DNA of 64,000 nucleotides from an uncultured Acetatifactor sp. (GCA_949840885.1 CATKYJ010000013.1:1-64000); one strand, 5' to 3'. Shown: positions 16,550 to 26,646, counted from the stretch's first letter. Notes: generated by a model not told the origin, from the sequence alone. Translations and numbers: made by a program.

Positions 16550-19212
16550 CAATGTACTTCATGCCTGGCGCCCCAGATGCGGAATTCGCTGATCTCCAGC
16601 ATACGAATCATACTGCCCCGCAGGACATCCGGATACTCCGTGGTCTTTTTGATTTTCAGATAGCGGTATCTCTCTTTCTGATATTTTTCATCCACATCCA
16701 CTGTCGAAAACCGCGAGGTAAACGGTGCTTCCCCCACTGTGAGTCTGACCCAGCTTTCTCCGTCATTGGACCCGTATACCTGCGCGCCCGCTGTGCGGTC
16801 GGTGAAACCAAGCCGCGCCCGAAAGCCGAAGCGATATGCTGAAATTTTGAAATTCTCCCCGAAGTCAAAGATGTATGCCTTATCCTGCCCCGGAGGATCG
16901 CCTACAAAGGTCCCCAAATCTCCGTCCGTCAGATAATGCACCGCCTCCCCGATATTGGATTCCTGAACCATACCGGGAAAATCCAATGCAGGTTCTTCCG
17001 TCAAATGATCCTGTTCCATATAGTGCGAAACCCGCTCCAGCTTTGCCACTGACGCGCCAAGTTCATTCAGCGCCTCTGAGAATTCTTTATCACAGGCTTT
17101 CTCTTTCGCCGCATTGGCCTTATCCAAAGCTCTCCGGAAATGTCTCTCGGAGGAGCTGACATACACCTCATTTTCGTCATACCCATCAAGCGCACACCGG
17201 ATAGCTGCATCCCTGTCTGGGGCCACACGGATGGTAATTTTCTTCAGCACCGAAGTAGCATTCTCTTTCGCAGCCAGATAAAAGCTGCTCTCGCCCGTCT
17301 TTTCCGGCGTCCACTGTATCAGACCGGATTCGCTGTGGACAACCGCTCCCTTGGGCAGATCGCTTCCGCTGTATACAATCTTTCGGTCCTGTGAGCCGTC
17401 TCTCACACCGAACCGCACAGAGAAAGGCGCTCCTGCATATGTCACAAAATTCTCATCTCTATGCCCGTGTTCAAACTCCACAATATCAATGCGCCTCCAT
17501 GCATTCTGCTCATCCGGCTTGATATCGATGGCATCCAGATCAACATAAGTTCCTTTGATGTCAGAGATATTAACGTAATACAGATCGCTGAATGTCCCCG
17601 TTTTCTTTGTATAAATTACATACTCCCACTGCCCTGCGGTATCAGGAAGCCAAATCTTTTCTCCCGAATCCACCCACAGGCTTGCCCTCCCATCCGTCCG
17701 AATATGAAAAGCTACCTTGTTTCTTTCCACCCCGCCGTTTGTAATGGCAAGTCTGCTCTCTCTGAGCGCTTTACTGAAACGAACATATTCCGTACCGTCT
17801 TCCTTCCGAATCGCCATGGCTTCCCTGTTAGCAGTCATTACCCCTCTGTCCGCCGCCCTGACCTGATAATCATTTTGGGGCTTGGCCAGCAGCTTATCGT
17901 CACCGGCCATTTCCGGCGGAAGGAACAGCCAGAAATCACCTCCGCCGTCCGCATTGTCCCAATTGATGGCTTTCTTTCCGCCCGAAAAGTGGTTTGACGG
18001 TATCTTTTTCATAAAGCCTTCGTAGAAATAGGGATACTCCTTTTCCAGGTCTATCTCCGGCCTGTTCACCGTATAGTGCACATACAGATCCCAGAAATTG
18101 ATGGTTCTGTAGCGCCCGCGGTAGTTAGAGGAGAAAGCCATATAATTATCCGCAATTTTTCCGTCCCTTATGGAAAAAGGTACCTGCACCCACTCTGCCT
18201 CATACCCCAGCATATACCGGAAGAAAAAATCCGCTGCCTTCAGGATCCTGTCATCCAGGAATTCATAGGCGCCCACTGCATCCGCCGAAGCAGAGATTGT
18301 CCCCTCCACCGGATCCACTTTGGTCCCCTGCCCGTACATGAGTCTCGCCAGAATCGCGGCGTTGGTTAAATCTCCGCAGCCATGGGCCTGATCTCGTCCC
18401 ATCTCCACATGCTGAATCACAGGGCTTGGCAGCGGCTTTCCGCTGCCCTCTGTCTCCCCAATCTCGTCAACGGTGGCAATCTCCCGGAACAGCCTCTTGA
18501 CAGATCCGTTAAATCCCGGATTTTTCCCCTTTTTGTTTACAGTGAACCATTCCACAGTCTTGGCATATCCCTCTTTGTCATCCATGAAAAGGTAAGCTGA
18601 CATGGCCCCGATCACTGTATACAAATGCTGATTCATAAACTCATCACAGCTGGACATGAAATGCGCCACCGCAGGACGGACCAGATGATCCTCAAAATGT
18701 AAAATCTCCTCTTCCGTCCACAGGAGGTCTGCCTCCTTGTAGCCTTCCGTGACTCTGTATGTAGAGCGCCTCAATATCTCAGCCCCCATGCACATTCTGT
18801 TCATGGGAATCCCCACATGAATACAAGCATCCTTAAAATAACGGTACTTCTGCGGATCAAGCCGCGACCACCTCCGGATTATCTCCAATGCGTTTTTCCG
18901 GTAAACATTGTCTCCTGTCACATAATACAGGATAGCCTGTGTGTATACGGTCAGGGCATCTCTGATAAACATACCGTTCACTGCCTGTGAATTATAAGAA
19001 GTTCTCTCCGGGTCTGTCAGTCTTCCTGATACGTTCCTAGACGCTGCGTCGGACTCCAGCATCGCCTCGAAATAACTCTTCCACGGTTCTGCTCCTCTGC
19101 GCAGCTGATATCGAACATTCTCCAGCATTTCCGCTGTCAGGCCAACACCCGGGTGTACAAACCCGCAAGCGCTGATGGTCTTTTTGATTACAGGTTCAAA
19201 TACTTTCTGCAT
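16549..19212 (-). CDS. Alginate-lyase-like polysaccharide lyase with C-terminal F5/8-type domain
   Basis: This 887-aa protein opens with HPGVGLTAEMLENVRYQL, then has a long helical toroid-like domain to about residue 440 with conserved Asn/His/Arg/Tyr (MNQHLYTVIG, HGCGDLTN), a beta-rich middle, an Ig-like segment ending near 670, and a discoidin-like domain from about 740 (YGSNDGESWVRL). This layout fits alginate-lyase-superfamily enzymes that cleave uronic-acid polymers by beta-elimination; the exact PL family is uncertain. No signal peptide is seen, so it should act in the cytoplasm. The start at 19212 has GGGAGG six bases upstream. Last gene of the enzyme unit. Confidence 0.75.
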   Translation of the reverse strand: MQKVFEPVIKKTISACGFVHPGVGLTAEMLENVRYQLRRGAEPWKSYFEAMLESDAASRNVSGRLTDPERTSYNSQAVNGMFIRDALTVYTQAILYYVTGDNVYRKNALEIIRRWSRLDPQKYRYFKDACIHVGIPMNRMCMGAEILRRSTYRVTEGYKEADLLWTEEEILHFEDHLVRPAVAHFMSSCDEFMNQHLYTVIGAMSAYLFMDDKEGYAKTVEWFTVNKKGKNPGFNGSVKRLFREIATVDEIGETEGSGKPLPSPVIQHVEMGRDQAHGCGDLTNAAILARLMYGQGTKVDPVEGTISASADAVGAYEFLDDRILKAADFFFRYMLGYEAEWVQVPFSIRDGKIADNYMAFSSNYRGRYRTINFWDLYVHYTVNRPEIDLEKEYPYFYEGFMKKIPSNHFSGGKKAINWDNADGGGDFWLFLPPEMAGDDKLLAKPQNDYQVRAADRGVMTANREAMAIRKEDGTEYVRFSKALRESRLAITNGGVERNKVAFHIRTDGRASLWVDSGEKIWLPDTAGQWEYVIYTKKTGTFSDLYYVNISDIKGTYVDLDAIDIKPDEQNAWRRIDIVEFEHGHRDENFVTYAGAPFSVRFGVRDGSQDRKIVYSGSDLPKGAVVHSESGLIQWTPEKTGESSFYLAAKENATSVLKKITIRVAPDRDAAIRCALDGYDENEVYVSSSERHFRRALDKANAAKEKACDKEFSEALNELGASVAKLERVSHYMEQDHLTEEPALDFPGMVQESNIGEAVHYLTDGDLGTFVGDPPGQDKAYIFDFGENFKISAYRFGFRARLGFTDRTAGAQVYGSNDGESWVRLTVGEAPFTSRFSTVDVDEKYQKERYRYLKIKKTTEYPDVLRGSMIRMLEISEFRIWGARHEVH

Positions 19213-19312
19213 ATGCATCCTCCCTTTTCTTTTCGCCGCCTCTCCCAACAGTGACATGGGCACTCCTGAAATAATTCCAAACATCACATTCCGATCCCTC
19301 AGTGTCTGTGGC

Positions 19313-21673
19313 TCACATCAGCTTCGCCTTGATCTCACCTCTGCGATACCGCTCATTCCCTTTGGTCTCCCACACAACCGTTCGCTCCCGGTCGCAGAAC
19401 GAAATCCGTGTCACACAATACTCTCCCTTCTCGTAGCCATATCCGTCTCCGGCATCTTCGTAAAGCTCAAACTCTCCGTCCGCCCCCGGGTATATCAGCA
19501 GACAAATATCCTTTCCTTCCATGCGGGCGGTGCTCTCTTCAGGCTCCATAATAGGGATGACTGCTCCGGCTCTCACGAACAGGGGAATCCTCTCCATGCA
19601 GATCTCTACTGCGGTCTCCCGGCCTCCCGGATACCTTTCATTGGTATAAAAGTCATACCAGTCGCTCCCTGCAGGAAGATATACTTTCATTTCTTTCGGC
19701 GGCTGCGATATGGGAACGCTGTTGTGTTGATAGCAGATTGGTTCCGTCACCGGACACACCATGAGGGCCGGCCCGAACATGAACTGTCCGGAAATTCCGG
19801 CTGCTTTCTTATTCTCCGGAAAATCATAGACAAGAGGCCGCATCATGAGGCTGCCGTTTCTCCAGACATCGCCTGCCAGGGAATAGATATAGGGGAGCAG
19901 CCTGTACCTGAGCCTGGCTGCGCTCCACAGGGCATCATAAAACAGCTCTCCCTTTTCTCCGAAATTCCACGGTTCCCGCCTGCAGTCGGTGCCATGGCTC
20001 CTGAACATAGGCAGGAAAGCCCCATATTGGAACCATCTTACATACAGCTCACGATATCCCATGTCATCCGTTCCGTTCTCATACTCGCCGTTCCAAAACC
20101 ACTGCGTTCCCTTTTTTACAAAAAAGGCGCCTATGTCCAGCGTCCAGTAAGGCAGTCCGCTGACACAGAACTGCAATCCTGCCACAATCTGCCTCTTCAG
20201 CGTTTCCCAGCTGGCAGAAATGTCCCCAGACCACAGGATCGAACCGTATTTCTGGCTTCCCGCATACCCGTTACGCGTAAGGCTCACCACACGCTTCTCT
20301 TCTGTTGCATTCCTTTGCCCCTCGTAAGCTGTCTTTGCATGGTAAAGCCCATAGGCATTGGCTTTTTCAACGGGCATCATTTTCCCCGCATCTTCTATGT
20401 AATTCCGGTACATTTCCCCTGCCGGCGGCTTTTTCATCCGCGTCCATTCCGGAGTACCCGGCTCGCTGGAGTCTGTCCACCATGCGTCAACGCCATGCCG
20501 GAACAGCCCTTTTTCCGCCTGGCGCCAATATAATTCCCGCGCTTCCCGGCGAAACGCATTGTAAATATTGCTGTTGGGAAGCAGCAATCCCGCCTCCTGG
20601 AATTCGCGCCAGTCCTCGCTCTTCGCATCCATCGTGGGCCAGACGGAAATCATAAAGTGCATATCCATGTCATGCAGCGCCTGAATCATCCCCGCCGGAT
20701 CCGGGAACCGCTCCTCGTCAAAGGTTTTCTGCCCCCACAAGCCATCTTTCCATGACAGCCAGTCCAGTACGATTGTGTCTATGGGAAAGCCGGACGCTCT
20801 GAATCTCTGCGCCGTATTTACAATCTCCTCCGCCGTCTCATATCGCTCCTGAGACTGAAAATAACCGTAACTCCATTTCGGCAGCATGGCGGCACGCCCT
20901 GTGAGCCTGCGAAATCCCCGGATGACTTCTTTCACATTTCCCGCCAGGAAATAATAGTCCAGATATTCATCGGCTTCCGTATACAGATAAGAACCGTATT
21001 GTGTGTCGTCAAAAATCCTAGGGCTCTGGGTGGAAAGCAGGATTCCGTATCCCCGGTCTGACAGAAGCATGGGAATCGCTATCTTCATATTGGCCTGGTG
21101 AAGATACTGGGTGGTATGCCGCAGATTCCACACTCCCTCCTCCGCCTGCCCCAAGCCGTACAGCATTTCATCCTCCGCAAATTCCAAAGACAGCTTCGTG
21201 TGATACAGTTTTTTGTCAAACTCCCTCTCTGCGTCCCGGATCCTGCGCTTTATTCCGTCCGGAGTGGCAATTTCTTCTATCTTTGCTCCCTTACCTGCAA
21301 TTGTCCGGTATGAGTCGAAAGCCTCCACGGTCTTACTTTCCCGGGAAGCCTCACGCAGCAGGATTTTCCCGTCTCTTTTTTCATATGCTATGGAACCGCT
21401 CTGCCGGTCGACTCTCACCGCGAGGGAATCCGTCAGAATACAGATGCTTTGCTCCGTTTCTTCCCATTCCCATTTACAATCACCCGACAAGTCCTGAAAC
21501 TCTTTCCCCTGTTCCTCCGAGAAGAAGCCATTTTCTGTATAAGAAACCCTGATAATGTCATCCGACTGCGGAATCAGCCTGATCACGCCTGCCTCCTGTT
21601 CCAGAAACAGTGCGTTCTCCCTACGGTAAACGGTTTCAATCTCTCTCTTTTTCCTCGGGCTGCTCTTTATCAT
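19313..21673 (-). CDS. GH31 alpha-xylosidase/alpha-glucosidase-like enzyme
   Basis: This 786-aa protein has the GH31 layout: N-terminal beta-sandwich, a TIM barrel with FPIDTIVLDWLSWKDGLWG, the nucleophile motif WWTDSSEPGTPEW, MFRSHGTDCRREPW, and C-terminal sandwich domains with YDFYTNERYPGG. The WTDSSEP form resembles alpha-xylosidases and related exo-enzymes that remove non-reducing-end sugars with retention. There is no signal peptide. I chose the ATG at 21673 with GGGAG upstream; a GTG at 21700 would add nine residues. It lies about 100 bp ahead of the lyase gene. Confidence 0.9.
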   Translation of the reverse strand: MIKSSPRKKREIETVYRRENALFLEQEAGVIRLIPQSDDIIRVSYTENGFFSEEQGKEFQDLSGDCKWEWEETEQSICILTDSLAVRVDRQSGSIAYEKRDGKILLREASRESKTVEAFDSYRTIAGKGAKIEEIATPDGIKRRIRDAEREFDKKLYHTKLSLEFAEDEMLYGLGQAEEGVWNLRHTTQYLHQANMKIAIPMLLSDRGYGILLSTQSPRIFDDTQYGSYLYTEADEYLDYYFLAGNVKEVIRGFRRLTGRAAMLPKWSYGYFQSQERYETAEEIVNTAQRFRASGFPIDTIVLDWLSWKDGLWGQKTFDEERFPDPAGMIQALHDMDMHFMISVWPTMDAKSEDWREFQEAGLLLPNSNIYNAFRREARELYWRQAEKGLFRHGVDAWWTDSSEPGTPEWTRMKKPPAGEMYRNYIEDAGKMMPVEKANAYGLYHAKTAYEGQRNATEEKRVVSLTRNGYAGSQKYGSILWSGDISASWETLKRQIVAGLQFCVSGLPYWTLDIGAFFVKKGTQWFWNGEYENGTDDMGYRELYVRWFQYGAFLPMFRSHGTDCRREPWNFGEKGELFYDALWSAARLRYRLLPYIYSLAGDVWRNGSLMMRPLVYDFPENKKAAGISGQFMFGPALMVCPVTEPICYQHNSVPISQPPKEMKVYLPAGSDWYDFYTNERYPGGRETAVEICMERIPLFVRAGAVIPIMEPEESTARMEGKDICLLIYPGADGEFELYEDAGDGYGYEKGEYCVTRISFCDRERTVVWETKGNERYRRGEIKAKLM

Positions 21674-21738
21674 ATCTCTCTCCCTTCGCTTTGAAATCAC
21701 TCCTCAGCCTGAATCATTCATGCCGGTATAAATCGAGC

Positions 21739-21760
21739 AGGGGAGATTTCACTCTCCCCT
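21739..21760. other. 8-bp hairpin between the GH29 and GH31 genes
   Basis: AGGGGAGA at 21739-21746 pairs with TCTCCCCT at 21753-21760. No U-run follows on the minus strand. It may tune relative expression of the two enzyme genes. Confidence 0.4.
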
Positions 21761-21849
21761 CTCTCACCGTCTTACATGCCGTTGGGCGAAAGCCGGCTCC
21801 GCCCCTCGGGTCTGTGGTTTCTTTCCGTTTTATTCTCCCTCTGTCTTCT

Positions 21850-23298
21850 TTACTGTATCACTTCAATTGCCAGACAATTGGTGTAGACCGTAGGGAGCTT
21901 TTCAGGAAGCTGCACATTCAATATACCAAAATTCTGCGCAAAAGGCACATCTCCAACCCCTAACAGCCTCACCGACCGTACTTTCTCCTGGGGCTTCAGG
22001 GATTTCAGCACAGCCACTCTGTTTTCAGGAGCTTTCAGCATAAAGGCATAAAGCACATTTCCTTTTACTGTAAAGCGATAATCCGAAGAGTTCCAATCGG
22101 TCTTATCCTCCCGAAATCCTTGGATCAATACTCTTGTATCCCCCTCGCCAAATACGCGCCAGGGTCTGGTCTCGTAAACTGCCTCGCTGCAGATTTCAAA
22201 CCATCCTGCCAATTCTTTCAGAATGAACCTTGCCTCATCGTCTATGTTACCGTCCGGTCTCTGCACGATATTCAGCAGCATTGTACCGTTCTTAGAAATA
22301 ATGTCTACCAGCATCTCAATGATTTGATCAGGCTTCTTGTATGGATCGCGTATGTTATAGAACCAGCCCCCTATACAGGTATCCGTCTGCCATGGTTCAG
22401 CCTGTATCTCCGGGAATTGGCTTCTTTCAATGTCAAGCGTTCCAACTTTGTAGATTTCCGGCCTTTTGTCTTTCTGGGTATAGACCGCCATATTGCTTCC
22501 GTTTTGCCTGATTGAATCATTATACAGATGCGATACTATATCCAGTCCCGGCTGCCAGGTTCCGCCCTCTTCTTCAAACGGAAGTCCGCTGTCAGAATAC
22601 AGCAGTGCAGGATGAAAACGGTCTATCATCTCCTTTACGGAATCCAGCCAATACTGCTGATACTTTTTATTCCCGGTAAGCCACTGTGTTATCTTCCCCG
22701 TAGTATTTCCATCAATAATATGTTCCTGATCCGCATGATAAAAATCCTCGTATGTCTTATCATTTCCGTCATAAGGAATTCCCTTATACGGTCCATAGTG
22801 ATCGGCCCCCTTATTTGAGATCCACCAGCTGAACGATGCCGCCAGATGTTCTGACAGGCCAAAGGGCATATGATATATATCCGCAGCGTCTTTCCATAAA
22901 GCGCAGATATCTTTCTTGGGTCCTATATTGACCGAATTAAAACGGTTCACTTTTGAGTCATAGTTGAAGAAATTGTCATGGTGTGTGGCCTGGGCAACAA
23001 AGTATCTGGCCCCGGCCCGATGATACAGATCCATCAGCTCCTCCGGGTGAAAATCTTCTGCCTGCCAGAGCGCACAGACATCTTTGTATCCAAATTTTGA
23101 CGGATGTCCGTAACGGCGCACATGGTACAGATTCTGCCATGTTCCCTGAATATACATATTTCTCGCATACCAGTCTCCGCTCATGGGGACGCTCTGCGGT
23201 CCCCAGTGACTCCAAATTCCGAACTTCACATCCCGAAACCACTTGGGACACTCATATTCCCTCAGAGATTCAAATGTCGCCTCAAATGTTTTGTCCAT
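21850..23298 (-). CDS. GH29 alpha-L-fucosidase-like enzyme
   Basis: The 482-aa protein begins with the GH29 block CPKWFRDVKFGIWSHWGP and ARYFVAQATHHDNFF, and has the expected nucleophile Asp in PALLYSDSGLP near residue 240, then KNGTMLLNIVQRPDG and a short C-terminal beta domain. It should remove alpha-L-fucose with retention of configuration. There is no signal peptide, so it acts on imported oligosaccharides. It is the second gene of the enzyme unit. Confidence 0.92.
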   Translation of the reverse strand: MDKTFEATFESLREYECPKWFRDVKFGIWSHWGPQSVPMSGDWYARNMYIQGTWQNLYHVRRYGHPSKFGYKDVCALWQAEDFHPEELMDLYHRAGARYFVAQATHHDNFFNYDSKVNRFNSVNIGPKKDICALWKDAADIYHMPFGLSEHLAASFSWWISNKGADHYGPYKGIPYDGNDKTYEDFYHADQEHIIDGNTTGKITQWLTGNKKYQQYWLDSVKEMIDRFHPALLYSDSGLPFEEEGGTWQPGLDIVSHLYNDSIRQNGSNMAVYTQKDKRPEIYKVGTLDIERSQFPEIQAEPWQTDTCIGGWFYNIRDPYKKPDQIIEMLVDIISKNGTMLLNIVQRPDGNIDDEARFILKELAGWFEICSEAVYETRPWRVFGEGDTRVLIQGFREDKTDWNSSDYRFTVKGNVLYAFMLKAPENRVAVLKSLKPQEKVRSVRLLGVGDVPFAQNFGILNVQLPEKLPTVYTNCLAIEVIQ

Positions 23299-23379
23299 AC
23301 TGACCTGCCTTTCTGCTCTTTTCTTGAGCTCTGACCTCTATTTTCTGATACATCCGTGTTGCGCCCTGCTCATTTTTGC

Positions 23380-24837
23380 TCAGTGAAAAATCACATTATA
23401 TGCGTATTCTCCCACATAAATATTCCCCTTTTCAGCGGAAGTAATTTTTTCTCCCCTCACCACAAGATTTTCAAAAACAATATCACATACCTGGTTTTTT
23501 TCCCCAATTCCCTGGATCTGGGATGTTTCTTCTCCTGCTTCGCTGTAATAAATATCCTTAAAGCTGATCTTCTCTATTCTTTTTCCGGGAGCAGGATTGT
23601 ATTTTCCCCATATGATTTTCAGATCCAGCAGCTTTCCATGTTCCATGTGCTCTATCCGTATGTCTTCATATCTCACATTCCTGACTGTGTTTTTATCTCC
23701 GGCATTGATGCACAGGCATCCCAGACATTCCATTTGGGGTTCATGATGTTCCAGAATGTCAATATCCGAAAAGACAATGTTTTCAATCACATTACCGTCA
23801 TTTTCGTAATCTCCGTGGCAGCCTATATTGGTTGGATGCGCTACATCCGCCCATAAAACGGAATGTTTCACCTGGATATCGCGGGTGTCACCATTGTAAT
23901 CCCAGCGTCTGCCATACAGCGCAATGCAGTCATCCGAATTTCGCATGAATACATCCTCAATGGTGACATCTTGGCTGCTCATGATATCAATTCCGTCTGA
24001 CCACCCTTCGCAGCTGAAAGACTTGATTCCTTTCACGCATATCGCTTCCGAACCGCCAATATAAAGCGTGTAATGAGGCGGATTTATGAATGTGATCCCC
24101 TCAATATTGATTTCTCTGGAATGACTGATCCGCACTCCCCGAAGCGCGCTATAGCGGTTAAAGCCGGCCTGATACACCACGCCTCTTCCAAAAATTTTGA
24201 CATTATTCACTTTCTCACATACAAAGCCTCCTATGACCACCGCTCCTCCCTCCAGATAAATACTTGTATTGGAGGGAATTTTCAGCACACATTCTTCAAT
24301 ATAATGAATGCCCGGGCCAAAATAGATGATTCGTTCCTCTTTCGTCTTCCTGCATGCCTTTTCCAGCTTACATGCACTGTATACGGCTGCACCTTTAGGG
24401 CTTCCCGCCACATATTCAACCCTCTCGTCTCGAGTATCCGGCGTATTCTGCATAATGGCGCCCGCAAATAAATGAAGATTATGGAATCTGTCCTGATTGA
24501 TTTCTATGGATAAATTCTCCGGTTGCTCTAGCTCAAAGTATATCTCCCTCTCTGTAAATCTTGGCTGAATATTTCTGTTCTTGGGACGAATATCTACCTG
24601 ATAAATATCCATATAGTTATTAAATCTGATTTTAACATCCACTCTGCCATTGAAATCAAAGTATGCCATGGAGGCCCTGCGCACATCATGCATATCTACT
24701 TTCACCTCATAACATGGCACCTCTTTCCACTCATCTGTTGCCGCCAAACGCACAGACACCGAGAAATCTTTTCTGACGGCGATACCTTTCGGCACGGGAT
24801 AGCAGATCAGCTGATTTTCACTCAATTCCCCTGTCAT
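23380..24837 (-). CDS. GH28-like right-handed beta-helix glycosidase
   Basis: The 485-aa protein has an N-terminal beta domain, then beta-helix coils with the GH28 pattern: SDGIDI near residue 285 (for NTDGID), NSDDCIAL near 305 (the catalytic DD), and IGCHGD near 340 (for GHG). GH28 enzymes hydrolyse galacturonic-acid linkages in pectin by inversion. The final Arg-x-Lys motif is not obvious, so specificity is uncertain. No signal peptide. The ATG at 24837 has AGAGG upstream. First gene of the enzyme unit behind the promoter at 24884-24913. Confidence 0.8.
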   Translation of the reverse strand: MTGELSENQLICYPVPKGIAVRKDFSVSVRLAATDEWKEVPCYEVKVDMHDVRRASMAYFDFNGRVDVKIRFNNYMDIYQVDIRPKNRNIQPRFTEREIYFELEQPENLSIEINQDRFHNLHLFAGAIMQNTPDTRDERVEYVAGSPKGAAVYSACKLEKACRKTKEERIIYFGPGIHYIEECVLKIPSNTSIYLEGGAVVIGGFVCEKVNNVKIFGRGVVYQAGFNRYSALRGVRISHSREINIEGITFINPPHYTLYIGGSEAICVKGIKSFSCEGWSDGIDIMSSQDVTIEDVFMRNSDDCIALYGRRWDYNGDTRDIQVKHSVLWADVAHPTNIGCHGDYENDGNVIENIVFSDIDILEHHEPQMECLGCLCINAGDKNTVRNVRYEDIRIEHMEHGKLLDLKIIWGKYNPAPGKRIEKISFKDIYYSEAGEETSQIQGIGEKNQVCDIVFENLVVRGEKITSAEKGNIYVGEYAYNVIFH

Positions 24838-24883
24838 TTTTACCTCTTTCATGCTGCTGAACATTCAGCCATAAATATAGCAT

Positions 24884-24913
24884 CCACTACACTCCTTTAA
24901 CAAAAATGCTGTA
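24884..24913 (-). promoter_or_regulatory. Promoter candidate for the four-enzyme unit
   Basis: On the minus strand TTGTTA (complement of 24908-24913) and TATATT (complement of 24884-24889) are 18 bp apart, about 45 bases before the GH28-like gene. This would let the enzymes be transcribed apart from the transport operon. Confidence 0.5.
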
Positions 24914-24963
24914 AAAAGCATCCTCTAAGCAGCCGGCTCGTTTCCTGCGGAAATCAAAGACCC

Positions 24964-25065
24964 CGCTGCAAGCAATGGGGTATCAATCTTGCAGCGCAGA
25001 AAGTGTCCGAAGGACACTTTGGTATTTGACCCTCGCGGCATTCGTCAAATGTGCATGCATGCATG
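24964..25065. repeat. Cluster of inverted repeats between transport and enzyme units
   Basis: Three palindromes follow one another. CGCTGCAAG (24964-24972) pairs with CTTGCAGCG (24988-24996). AAAGTGTCC (25000-25008) pairs with GGACACTTT (25012-25020) around a three-base loop. From about 25045 a 32-bp imperfect palindrome is centred on alternating GCATGCATGC. The stretch has no coding frame. It resembles a structured intergenic repeat of the REP kind, but other copies would have to be found outside the window. Confidence 0.7.
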
Positions 25066-25098
25066 CCCACTTGACTCATTGCTCGCGGAAATAAAATA

Positions 25099-25143
25099 GA
25101 CGAGTCCGGAGACTTCTGGCTGCGAAAGTCTTCCAGACTCGTC
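25099..25143 (-). terminator. Terminator after the glycan-transport operon
   Basis: GACGAGTC at 25099-25106 pairs with GACTCGTC at 25136-25143, and inner arms GGAGACTT/AAGTCTTCC extend the stem with one bulge. On the minus strand TATTTTATTT follows. It lies about 50 bases after the stop of the second binding-protein gene. Confidence 0.75.
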
Positions 25144-25194
25144 CGCTTCTTGTGTTCTCAGTATTTATGTCCTGTTAAAAAGCAATATGACACA

Positions 25195-26646
25195 TTATTC
25201 TGTCGCACCCATCAAAGCACTGATTCTATCATTATAGAGCTTCACCTGCCCTGCCCCCACATCCTTATACTTCTCCATAATGGTTGCAGGATTTTCGCCT
25301 TCTTTTGCCTCGCTCTCCCCCAGATCCGTTGTTATTCCATAAAAAACATTATTATTCTTTCGCTGAGGGACAATGCTCGTCATGTAATAATAATAGCGCT
25401 CAATCTGCTCCTCTGTCATGTACCCGGCAAGATCTTCTCTGTAGCCTTTGTTGATCTCATCCAGAATCATGGCTCCCAGAATTGCACCTCCCAGAGGGTT
25501 CTTCGCGCCGGTGGGAATGGCGTAGCCATTGTCCCATACGGGAGTGGTAGGCAGACTTCCGTCTATGGTCGGGTGGCAGACAAAATCAATGTGCTCTTTA
25601 TTGCCGATTATATTGCCCTCATCATCCCCTTTAATAAGCTGATCCACCACCGGAGCCTCAATGTACATGGCGCCTGCCTCATCCATCCAGCCATTGTTTA
25701 CAACCTTACCATCAGCATCCAATGATCTGTTCTGGATAGCCTGAAGTTCATTCACAAACTTATAGTAATCAAGCATCTTCGGGTCATCCCAGTTGGATTT
25801 CAGCAAACCGTTTCCCACCTCTTCCACACAGAATATTCCGGACGCATAAGCGAAGTTGCCAAGTTTATAACGAGGCCCAAGTCCCCACTGATCAATTATA
25901 CCGTCGCCGTCCATATCCACTGTCAGCAGATCCATACACTCGATAAACTTCTCCCAGGTCCACTGGCCTTTTTCCTGCAGCTCAAGAGGATTCTCCAGGC
26001 CATTGTCTTCAAAGATTGTCTTGTTGAAAGAAACAAGATAAGGCTTTGTCTTGGAAGCGTTGGTAAACACATAGTAATCGTTGCAGTACAGGAAACTGTT
26101 CATGCTTGCTTCATCCATCCAAGCGGCGCCCATGTCAGCCTGCACATACTCCGTGATCGGCTGGAAATACCCATCTGTAACATATTGAGGAAAGCAGGCA
26201 TTCCCCTCCGTAAAGACCAGACTGGGCATATCCCCTGTAGCAATACCCTGCTGCAGCGCCGGGACCATTCCGTTCCAGCCCACCACATTCACGGTCACCG
26301 TGCCCTCGCCGTATTTTGCCTCATACCGCTCAACGGCAGCCTGCTCATAATGATCCATCCCCCAGTACAGATCCACAGTCACATAGGGATCATCAAGGGA
26401 ATCAATCTCCAGAAGACTGGAAAAACTGTTTTCTCCTCCGGTTTCATCCTCCGCGTCATCCGCGGGCTGGGAGCTCTCCTGCTGGGAACTCTCCTGCTCG
26501 GGACTTTCCTGCTGGGAATTCTCCTCCTTAGAATTCTCCTGCTTCGAACTCTCCTGCCCCTCATTAGGTGAGCCACCGCAACCTGCCAGCGAACCGACAG
26601 TCATTGCCACAACAAGTACCATGCCTAGAACTTTTTTTCTTTTCAT
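25195..26646 (-). CDS. Carbohydrate ABC importer substrate-binding lipoprotein (system 2)
   Basis: The 483-aa protein has a lipoprotein signal with lipobox LAGC near residue 22, a 45-residue linker of repeated Glu-Ser-Gln, and a family-1 solute-binding domain (DMPSLVFTEGNACFP, GQWTWEKFIECMD, NGYAIPTGAKNP). It should present oligosaccharides to the two permeases encoded just upstream. GGAGGAG precedes the ATG. It is the last gene before the terminator at 25099-25143. Confidence 0.93.
   Translation of the reverse strand: MKRKKVLGMVLVVAMTVGSLAGCGGSPNEGQESSKQENSKEENSQQESPEQESSQQESSQPADDAEDETGGENSFSSLLEIDSLDDPYVTVDLYWGMDHYEQAAVERYEAKYGEGTVTVNVVGWNGMVPALQQGIATGDMPSLVFTEGNACFPQYVTDGYFQPITEYVQADMGAAWMDEASMNSFLYCNDYYVFTNASKTKPYLVSFNKTIFEDNGLENPLELQEKGQWTWEKFIECMDLLTVDMDGDGIIDQWGLGPRYKLGNFAYASGIFCVEEVGNGLLKSNWDDPKMLDYYKFVNELQAIQNRSLDADGKVVNNGWMDEAGAMYIEAPVVDQLIKGDDEGNIIGNKEHIDFVCHPTIDGSLPTTPVWDNGYAIPTGAKNPLGGAILGAMILDEINKGYREDLAGYMTEEQIERYYYYMTSIVPQRKNNNVFYGITTDLGESEAKEGENPATIMEKYKDVGAGQVKLYNDRISALMGATE

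Noticed and set aside
24964..25143. Riboswitch ahead of the GH28-like gene
   Set aside because: The hairpins lie upstream of the enzyme promoter at 24884-24913, so they would not be in the enzyme mRNA if that promoter is used, and no known riboswitch signature was recognised.
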